From Tillandsia leiboldiana (Eukaryota; Streptophyta; Magnoliopsida; Poales; Bromeliaceae): 64,000 bases of DNA. The stretch's first letter is position 1, and each line of letters begins with the position of its first letter. The position numbers were made by a program, and so were the translations under genes. The stretch spans positions 25,430,542 through 25,494,541 of the forward strand of contig CM055076.1 in NCBI GenBank assembly GCA_029204045.2, read 5' to 3'. Positions 56,228 through 64,000 of the stretch are shown here, piece by piece. The notes below the pieces were generated by a model. It had not been told where the DNA came from, ran no database searches, and was given only the letters and a program-made list of their open reading frames with translations.

Positions 56228-57372
56228 TGTTGTATATAAAATATATAAACACAGTTCTCTTAGCTCCGTTTGGTGAGCGGAATAAGACGGGGATAAAGAC
56301 TTTTCCCTCCTATTATATCCAAACGTCATTTAGTAGGGATGAAAACAACTGTTCTCGTCTTTCTGAAATAAGCTGGTATAAGACTGGAATTACTATTCCA
56401 GTCTTTTTCTGGAACAAGGCTTGTTCCCATTTGAGAATAAACTTAATTAAATTAATATAATTTTAATTATTATTTTAACTCTTTAATTAATCCAATATTT
56501 TAATTAATTTAATTATTTTATTAATTAATTATTTAAGTATTTAAATAATTAACTAATTATTTAAGACAATTAAAATTAAAATTTTTAACATTTATAAATT
56601 TTTAAATTTTAAATTTTAAATTTTATAGCTTTTAAAATTTTTAACTTTAATTTTTAATAAATTCATCATAGAATTTTAATAAATTATATGATAAATTTTT
56701 TTAATAAATTTTTTTATATATAAGTAAAATATAAATTTTAATAATTTTTTTAATAAATATTTTAAATTAAATATTTAAAATTATATCAGTAAAATTTTAA
56801 TCATAAATTAAAATTTTAGTACTCTTTATTCTTCTTATTCCTCTTTAACTTACCAAACACAATTTTCTTTATACCCGGTATAACTCTTAAACCCAACCAA
56901 ACAGAAATTTACACTAGTTCCTGCTAATACCATAACTTATACCTATCCCCGGTATAACTAAATTTTTCTTATCCCCGAACGAAACGCAGCCTTATAGTTT
57001 AAGCTTTTGGAGTACAACGGTTGTTTCATATAATTTCACATATTATCAGAGCAGAAGATTCCGAGTTCAAATCCCGCCAGGCCTCTACCGTTATTTAATT
57101 TCCTCCCATTTAAATTAAGCCCACGTCTTGGGTCTATTAAAAAGTTTCGAATCCGCCCACGTCTTGGGTCTATTAAAAAGTTTCAAATTCAGACGTAAGT
57201 TTCGAACCCAGACGTGAGGGGAGTGTTGAATATAAAATATATAAACACTGTTCTCTTATAGCTTAAGCTTTTGGAATACAATGACTTTCGAACCCAGACG
57301 TGGGGGGGAGTGTTGAATATAAAATATATAAACACTGTTCTCTTATAGCTTAAGCTTTTGGAATACAATGAC
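56228..57372 (+). mobile_element. TRIM-like miniature LTR retrotransposon
   Basis: A first LTR begins TGTTGTATATAAAATATA at 56228 and resumes after a nested MITE (56995 to about 57044). It is followed by a degenerate primer site (TTATCAGAGC, about 57046) and a GAGTTCAAATCCCGCC stretch typical of such leaders. Purine tracts GAGGGGAG and GGGGGGGAG directly precede two further LTR copies starting TGTTGAATATAAA at 57224 and 57311. There is no coding capacity. LTRs are only about 85 bp. The duplicated 3' end (about 87-bp unit) is unusual. No target duplication was found, so outer borders are provisional. Confidence 0.6.
56263..56991. mobile_element. Tourist-like MITE nested in the TRIM LTR
   Basis: 729 bp flanked by TTA (56260-56262 and 56992-56994). 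Ends GCTCCGTTTGGTGAGCGG and, on the complement, GGCTGCGTTTCGTTCGGG form imperfect TIRs. The AT-rich interior has no reading frame. The uninterrupted target sequence, TTCTCTTATAGCTTAAGC, is visible in the two other LTR copies of the same TRIM at about 57254 and 57341, which confirms insertion and TTA duplication. Confidence 0.82.
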
Positions 57373-58630
57373 TGTTTTCCTTATCTCTTATTTTTTTCCT
57401 GGCCTGTCCATCCTGCAACCTCCTTCGCATAATGATAAGTTTGAATAGTTGAAATTTGATTTACCAAAAAAAAAAAAAAAAAACCAAAAGCAAAAATATC
57501 TATCGGGGTATTAAAAGATGCTGGGACTGAGATGCCATGAGCTGTTTGATAAGAAAAAAAAATCAAACTATTTATACATTTTAAAATAAATATAGATTTT
57601 ATATTTAGTGGTGTTAATGAGTCTGAACACAAATGAGTTAGGGACTGATTTATATTTGACTTATTTAATAAATGAACTGAACACGAGCTTCATCGTTAAA
57701 ATATCAAGCTAAAAAATTCAGTTCATATTCGGCGAGGTGACTTTTAAACAGTAAGCCAGATATTGGCAGCCTTACTACTGATATAAATTTTTTTATATTT
57801 AAATTAATTTAAAATTAAAATAGAATATATAGAGAGAGAGATGAGTTAGTATAGAATTGATTTGTATACCAATAATATTTACTTTCAATTTTTTTATCTT
57901 TAATTATTACTATTCTACCAATTTGTACTAAACTCTCAATATTCAATAATCAAAAAATTAATAGTAAATATTATTTTCATACTATCAATAGTATTCTAGC
58001 TTTTCTATATATATTCAAATTATATCGAGTTGGACATGAGCGAGGTATCCCAGTTCATGTTCACCTTATTAAAATTTTGAGCTGAAAAATTAAGCTTTTG
58101 TTCGACTTTACTAAACTAGCTGATCGATGCAAAGCTTATTTTGACCTGAACATGAGCTAACTTGTTCAGCTCGTTTATTTATTAAACTAGTCGATCGATC
58201 TAAAGCTTATTTTGAACGGAATATGAGTTAACTCACGAATTGCCACTTATACTTACATCCCACTCATTTAATAAGTAAGATATTTTTACTAATCACATCA
58301 AATGCATCAAATGATTAATAAGTATATTTTTTAGAGTGTATGTATAGCATTGCTAGTTCGATAACTAGGAATGACAAATAAGCGGATTGGAGTAAGAGGA
58401 TTATTTTATACCAAAGTCATAAAAATTTGCAGGCTCCATAATAGTTATTTAGAGCTTGTAGAATAATTAATTAAGCTGTCTTATTTGTCTCCCTTTTTCA
58501 CAAAATCTTCATTGTATTTTAATCAACCACTAAATTTACAAATCATACTAAAGATATTGTAATATTTTTGTATGTACTGAAATATTTTAATCTGTCTATT
58601 ATACTAACAAATCTACATATTATTTTTTAT
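57373..58630. other. AT-rich spacer with diverged repeats
   Basis: No gene found. It contains an A homopolymer (about 57466-57483), a GAGA run near 57831, and two diverged copies of an ACTAGTCGATCGATC...AAAGCTTATTTTGA unit (about 58108-58225), a low-complexity type common in plant intergenic DNA. Confidence 0.5.
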
Positions 58631-59295
58631 TGGCTCGTTTGGTAACGGAATAAGCAGGAACTAGCTATTCTGGGAATAGATATAAAATACGGAACAAGAG
58701 CGAAAAAATGGTTCGATTTCAGGGATAAGAAATTTTATGTTTGGTATGAGAATGAAAAATAAAAAAAATAAAGAGGTTAGGTTGAGATAAATTACCTTTT
58801 TGCCCTCAAGATTTAATATGTGATAAAAGTTTTTAAAATCTACTTAATTCGTTTTAATTAATGGATTAAAGCTTTAAAAAAAAATAAGATAAAATCAAAA
58901 TCATAATCAAATTATATTTTTTAAAAATAATATTTAACTTAATATTTTATTTTCTCAAATTAAATTTAAAATTTCAACATTTAAATTTTTAAATTTAAAA
59001 TTTTATAATATTAATTTTAAATTATAAATTTTAAACATAAATTTTTTTTTATTTTCAAATAATAATTTTTACTTTCTTCGTTTTAATTAATGGATTAAAG
59101 TCTTAAAAAAATTAAGATAAAGATAAAATCAAAATCAAAATCAAAATCAAATTATATTTTATGAAAATAATATTTAATTTAATATTTTATTTGCTTAAAT
59201 TAAAGTTAAAATTTTGAATATAAAATTTCAAAATTTGTCATGATGAGAGTGCATCGGGAGATGGGATGAAGGAAAAGAGAGAGAGGAGAGAGAGG
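58631..59295 (-). mobile_element. Truncated copy of the 0.9 kb TIR transposon
   Basis: Starts GGCTCGTTTGGTAACGGAAT and is the reverse complement of roughly 16560-17216, including the AT-rich core and the GAGAGAGGAGAGAG stretch. It ends abruptly at 59295, where the 315-bp tandem array begins, so one TIR is missing. Confidence 0.75.
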
Positions 59296-60345
59296 GTTTA
59301 AGCTTCTCATATGTTCCTTTTAGCAAGCTGGCATTTTTAGCGCACAACAATTAAAGAAACTTCAATGTCGGTATCGAATCGAGTCGTGTTTCGTATTTCA
59401 TATCAGTGTTTATAACGTTTAGATTATATCAATTATAATTTCAAAAATGAATAGTATAAATGAAAACCATAAAAACAAATTGACATACGCAGATGAAAAA
59501 TCTCCATAGATTTCATAACAAAACAACAGGGTCGCATATTTTGGAAGAGTTGTTTCGAGGATAGCTTTGTGGTTAGGAAGGTCCCAGATGCCCACCGCTT
59601 TGGGTTTAAGCTTCGCATATGTTTCTTTTAGCAAGCTGGCATTTTTAGCGCACAACAATTAAAGGAACTTCAATGTCGGTATCGAATCGAGTCGTGTTTC
59701 GTGTTTCGTGTTCCATATCAGTGTTTATAACGTTTAGATTATATCAATTATAATTTCAAAAATGAATAGTATAAATGAAATCCATATAAACAAACTGACA
59801 TACGCAGATGAAAAATCTCCATAGATTTCATAACAAAACAACAGGGTCGCATATTTTGGAAGAGTTGTTTCGAGGATAGCTTTGTGGTTAGGAAGGTCCC
59901 AGATGCCCACCGCTTTGGGTTTAAGCTTCACATATGTTCCTTTTAGCAAGCTAGCATTTTTAGCGCACAACAATTAAAGGAACTTCAATGTCGGTATCGA
60001 ATCGAGTCGTGTTTCGTGTTTCGTGTTCCATATCAGTGTTTATAACGTTTAAATTATATCAATTATAATTTCAAAAATGAATAGTATAAATGAAATCCAT
60101 ATAAACAAACTGACATACGCAGATGAAAAATCTCCGTAGATTTCATAACAAAACAACAGGGCCGCATGTTTTCGAATAGTTGTTTCGAGGATAGCTTTAT
60201 GGTTAGGAAGGTCCCGGATGCCCACTGCTTTGGGTTTAAGCTTCGCATATATTTCTTTTGGCAAGCTTGCATAGCGCACAATAATTAAAGGAAAACTTCA
60301 ATGTCAGTATCGAATCAAATGCCCAAGCATCGAAAGAGACTATGA
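59296..60345 (-). repeat. Tandem array, 3.3 copies of a ~315-bp exon-like unit
   Basis: Units 59296-59603, 59604-59918 and 59919-60233 plus a partial fourth to about 60345. On minus each unit holds the same open stretch, containing KLKPKAVGIWDLPNHKAILE and a CYEIYGDFSSA end, after which GTATGTC looks like a splice donor. Differences between units are few, and most keep the frame open. I do not recognise the protein. The array may be a multiplied exon of an unknown host gene; no other exons are seen nearby, and the fourth unit fades out after its first 110 bp. Confidence 0.6.
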
Positions 60346-61436
60346 AAAGCACCATGACAAAGCGCTGTTGCAAAATACGTGTAACCGTAAATCTCAATTA
60401 ATCCACCTATGTTTTCTCGCATTATCAATTCATCATTCGCTGGATTAAAATGTTATTCAATTTTTTGCTTCCTTGTAAGGAACTATTTTTAATTAAAACA
60501 GCAAAGTATTATACTTCACAATCCACACAATAATAAAGTGCAAATTATAAATAAGTAATGAACTGTTCCTAGCGTAAGTGGTAAAGGATTTGACGATTGA
60601 TATTTAAGGTTGCAAATTCAAAATCTAATTATTTTATATTTTTTAGCTAAATTTATCTTTTAAAAAATAAATAAAATAGATAGTATGCTATTTTTCTCTT
60701 AAAAAAAATTTAAAATTTATAAAATATTATATTTTAGCACCGTTTGATTTACAAAATTTAACGTTTTAGTATAATTTGCAAATAATAATATTTTGCTACT
60801 TTATTTAACAACAGTTTTTTTGCAGTAAAACAAATGATAAACTTACAACAGATTTTTTGAATTTGAAATGATGAAATATAAAGGGTTAATTTCATAAGTA
60901 CCCTTCTAGCCAACCCTCCTTACATAGATATCCTCCAAAAGTTGTCAATTTAAAAAATGTTCTTCCAATTTAGTAAAATTATTAAAACTATCCATATTAT
61001 TTGTATTCCACCAAAAAATGTGGCTTAAATATCCGTTTTACCCCTCTCACCCTCATAACTGTTATAATACAAATTTTGTGATCAAGATATTATGCATTTA
61101 TTATTAGTATTTTTCTAGTTTAATTTAATTATTTTAATATTTCTTTATTTTGACTAATTTAGGGTTTATTATTAGTTGGCAGCTTGTTATTGGTCATGAC
61201 AACATTAATCTATCTCTTTGCATTATAAGAAAATTAGTATTTAAGAATTTTTCTTTTATACTTAATGTTGTTTAAAAGTGTCGTAATATAATTTAGCGAT
61301 ATTTTTTGAAACCTCAATTTTTGCTTATATTATTATAGGAATGATTTGGGATGCTTGTCCCATGCGATATCTAAAAAGCATTTTTTTAGTGCCGGGACTC
61401 AATTAATTATGTTGTATTCCACTCAAAGTTAAGTCT
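60346..61436. other. AT-rich spacer
   Basis: No gene, RNA gene or transposon ends recognised. Short A/T-rich phrases resembling the sequence near 26560-26700 (TTTATCACC..., TATAATTTG..AAATAATAATATTT) suggest shared ancient repeat remnants. Confidence 0.45.
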
Positions 61437-61923
61437 GTAGGGATGTCAATAGCTACCGATATATGAAAATTTTTCCGAATTCGAATTCAAATAAAATAAA
61501 TTTATTTTATCTTAAACGGATATGGATTCGGATATGGATATAAAAAATAAAAATTTGACAGATTTAAATTTGAATTTGGATTTTGACTATACCCGACTCA
61601 AACTCGAACCTAAATCCGACTCGAATCCAAATTGATTTTTATGTATATGAATATTTAATATTATATTTTAAAAATTTAGATTTAATGTAATATATTTTAA
61701 AATATTGTAAAGAGGAAAGAAAATAATTGTTTTAGGTTTGAATTTTTTAATTCGAGTTCGGATTCGGATTTGAATTTTGAATTTTTGATCGGGTTCGGAT
61801 TTGGATATGAATTTTTAAAATCCGTCAGATTCGAATTCAGATTCGGATTTCGAATTTGGTAGTCGAATTTGAATTCGAATTTTTAAAAATTAACCTCCGA
61901 ATCCAGCGGTTGATATCCCTAGT
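61437..61923. mobile_element. Candidate TIR element with GGGATGTCAAT ends
   Basis: Left end TAGGGATGTCAATAGC and right end (complement) TAGGGATATCAACCGC form imperfect TIRs around a degenerate GAATTCGAAT-rich core. AGTCT occurs at both edges and could be the target duplication. Similar short elements are widespread in plants. Non-coding. Confidence 0.5.
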
Positions 61924-61948
61924 CTATATATATAGAGAGAGAGAGAGA

Positions 61949-62323
61949 GCTAGGCTGGAATACTATTAATAGTACCAAGTCATTGGTACTATTAAGTTTT
62001 TAACCGTTGACTTAAAAGATATGTGGTTGAAATGATAGTGGGCCTTTTGAGTTTAATGGGTGGTTGGAAAATAATAAAATCTAACGGGTGAAAAAATATA
62101 TATATAGAGAGAGTTAGATCAGAATTCTATTAATAACACTAAATCATTGGTGTTATCAAATTTTTAACCGTTGAATTAAAAGATGTGTTGTTGAGATGAT
62201 AGTGGGCCTCTTGGATTTAATAGATGGGTGGAAAATTAGTAAAATGTAATGAATAAAAATAATCATAGAGTAGAAAACTTAATAGCACAAAAAATTTGGT
62301 ACTACCGATAGAATAGTAGCTGG
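61949..62323. mobile_element. Candidate dimeric MITE between TA repeats
   Basis: Left end GCTAGGCTGGAATACTATTAA and right end (complement) GCCCAGCTACTATTCTATCGG are imperfect TIRs. The interior holds two related halves (about 61949-62095 and 62112-62323), each with a CATTGGT.TTAT.AA...TTTTTAACCGTTGA block, separated by TATATATATAGAGAGAG. This fits two adjacent or fused copies inserted at TA dinucleotides. Confidence 0.55.
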
Positions 62324-62324
62324 G

Positions 62325-62389
<65 letters not shown>
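62325..62389. repeat. (TA)n(GA)n compound microsatellite
   Basis: Roughly 17 TA units followed directly by about 15 GA units. Length is likely variable and hard to sequence. Confidence 0.95.
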
Positions 62390-62502
62390 ATGTTGGGAGT
62401 AGCTGTGCCGTGCTTTTGATGAGGTAGATCGAGATGCCGAATGTGAGAGCATGTTGGGAGTAGCTGTGCCGTGCTTTTGATGAGGTAGAGATGCCGAATG
62501 TG
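62384..62502 (+). repeat. Two-copy 61/57-bp tandem repeat
   Basis: GAGAGCATGTTGGGAGTAGC...GATGCCGAATGT occurs at 62384-62444 and 62445-62502; the second lacks four bases (ATCG) in the middle. No coding meaning is seen. Confidence 0.9.
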
Positions 62503-64000
62503 ATAGTGTGCGTTAGAATACTTTGAAGCATGAATTTCTTTATGAATATATATAATTTTGTATTTTATTTTCGACGTTAATAAAATCTTATTTTATTTTC
62601 GTTCGTGAATAAATATCATTAGCAGTCCAATTAAGTAAATTTAAAATAATCTTTTCTCTCTTTCCTTTGCATTAATAATTTTTTTTTTTTTTTTCCCTTT
62701 TGCTTTGAATCTATTCTTCGCCACTTTGCTTCAACAACACTTCAATCTTTAGCATCGAATTGAAGGATCCCACCGGGAGGAGTGGGAATATTGAGGGGAG
62801 AAGTTTCTTGGCAGCCGGCCCTTGCACACCTCACCCTCGTCTCGATCTCTCTCTCTCTCTCTTCTCAATCCCTAAAACTTCTTGGAGAGCTTCTTTGGGT
62901 GCAGCTAGTTAATTAAATTTGAGATTATTTTGGAGCAGCTCCCTCTTCAATCTCCTTAATTTGGATCTTCTGCGGTTAGTTGTTCTTCTACTTATTCTTT
63001 TATTCTCTTTGCTATCAACTAGCTTAATTCTCTCAAGCACAGAGAGTATAGTATATGTCTTTAATTTGTTGGTTAATTATATATTGTTTGGATTCACTTG
63101 ATCTTTAAAAATAAGATAACAAAAGATAATAATTGAGCTAGAATAATTTAGCCTTATAATAGTACTTTCATTTTATTGTTGATCGTTGAGCATTTAAATC
63201 GATGATTAATAAATACCATGCAAGATGATTAAAAATACATAAACATTCTAGAAAAAGCATTCTATAATTTTAAAATTTTATTTTCTAAAAATTAGCAATC
63301 TTGGTCAATACGACTAGTAAAAATTAGCAACCTTCCAAAAATAAAATTAAAAAATTCTTAAATTTACAATCTTGGTTGTAGGTTTTGATTTAGATAGTTG
63401 AGAAAATTTTATTTATTATCAACAGTTTAAATTTAGTTTGTTTGTCTTTTCTATTTACCTCTTCAACCGTGTATTTACACCATTCGCTAGATCTTTAATA
63501 TATAGATGAATAAAAGATCATATGTCTTTTCAAGAATACTTCAAAATTTTGAATTTTTGAATCATAAAAAAAAAAAAAAATTAGAGAAAAAAAAATTATA
63601 TATATTAGAATCATAAAAATTTTTAGAATTTAATTTTTAGAGTTTAAATTTCACATGTATTACACAATAACTTAGAGCTATGTTTTTAAAAATATAAGTC
63701 ATTTATACTTGTAAGTTTTTGACCTTTGGATGAAAAAAATATGAAAGTATGATCTAAATGTTAAAATTAGTCAAAAAAATAGATCTAACAGTAGAAACTT
63801 ATAAAGTTTAATTGTTTGGTACTTTGTAACGAAGAAGCACACAAGGGGGTGGAACTACGGCATGAGGGAGGAGCGAAGGAGGAGTTAGATTCGGAAGAGG
63901 GGGAGAGATCTGAAGTAGATAAGTAGTATTACCGGGTTGGGTTGTCGGAATTGCTACACGATCCGACAAGAGTTAGGTCATCCGTTGCTGGCCAGCCCAC
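62503..64000. other. AT-rich right end, no supported gene
   Basis: A CT-rich patch (TCTCGATCTCTCTCTCTCTC, about 62842-62865) followed by TTCTCAATCCCTAAAAC resembles a plant 5' leader, but no convincing start codon or exon follows. From about 63840 the composition becomes purine- and GC-richer (GGAGCGAAGGAGGAG), possibly the edge of another repeat or gene beyond the window. Confidence 0.4.

Noticed and set aside
57050..57085. tRNA-like B-box (GAGTTCAAATCCCGCC)
   Set aside because: No matching A-box, acceptor stem or cloverleaf could be drawn; the motif fits the leader of the TRIM-like element.
62842..63101. Possible plant gene start after the CT-rich patch
   Set aside because: The only open frame (62919-63101) is hydrophobic low-complexity sequence without splice support or a recognisable domain.

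Overview
This window looks like a repeat-rich stretch of a monocot-type plant nuclear genome. Coding exons are GC-rich, introns and spacers are AT-rich, and most of the sequence is Ty3/gypsy LTR retrotransposon, MITE and TRIM DNA. The very long LTRs recall the Del/Tekay chromovirus group, and pineapple would fit, but the species is a guess from style. Nothing bacterial (operons, CRISPR) is present. The only host gene family I can name is plant RNase P/MRP protein subunit p29 (POP4/RPP29), present in five copies. Copy A (minus, 1-1255) has an early stop and runs off the left edge. Copies B (12833-14096) and D (31399-32655) keep exons 1-4 only. Copy C (19741-22435) has all eight exons but lacks one T in exon 3. 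Copy E (38266-40972) is the only one with a fully open 8-exon frame (327 aa).

Layout. 1-1492: copy A and its promoter. 1493-10912: a rearranged gypsy element with a 4.8 kb left LTR, a plus-strand gag-pro, then an inverted second gag-pro and LTR scraps, bounded by a 5-bp target-site duplication (CCCTT). 10918-14720: a stray terminal exon, copy B, and the promoter plus first exon of an unrecognised minus-strand gene. 15270-19238: MITE, candidate solo LTR, large TIR element, minus-strand LTR fragment. 19741-23224: copy C and its 3' flank. 23225-26811: a replication-protein-A zinc-finger fragment, a fourth LTR fragment of the giant-LTR family, and a 1050-bp perfect tandem duplication. 26812-26859: assembly gap (48 N). 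26860-41740: a second copy of 8248-23224, whose first ~6.4 kb is full of one-base deletions, as in unpolished gap-filling sequence.

42018-56040 is a minus-strand solo LTR (4202 bp, TSD AAGGG). It is split by a young nested element at 44659-54474 (TSD CCTCT) with two 4.65 kb LTRs about 99.8% identical and only 506 bp of internal DNA. 56228-57372 is a TRIM-like miniature retrotransposon with a TTA-flanked MITE inside its first LTR. 58631-60345 holds a truncated TIR element and 3.3 tandem copies of a 315-bp unit. 61437-62323 holds two more TIR elements. The rest to 64000 is AT-rich with no gene I can support.

The most unusual theme is the giant LTR family. At least four members share an internal architecture that looks like a multi-exon spliced leader: a TATA box about 320 bp before a conserved splice-donor-like site, a 66-67 nt exon-like block with AG/GT borders, and an acceptor directly before the gag start. 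With the palindromic rearrangement and gag sequence captured inside an LTR, this is the part most worth testing.
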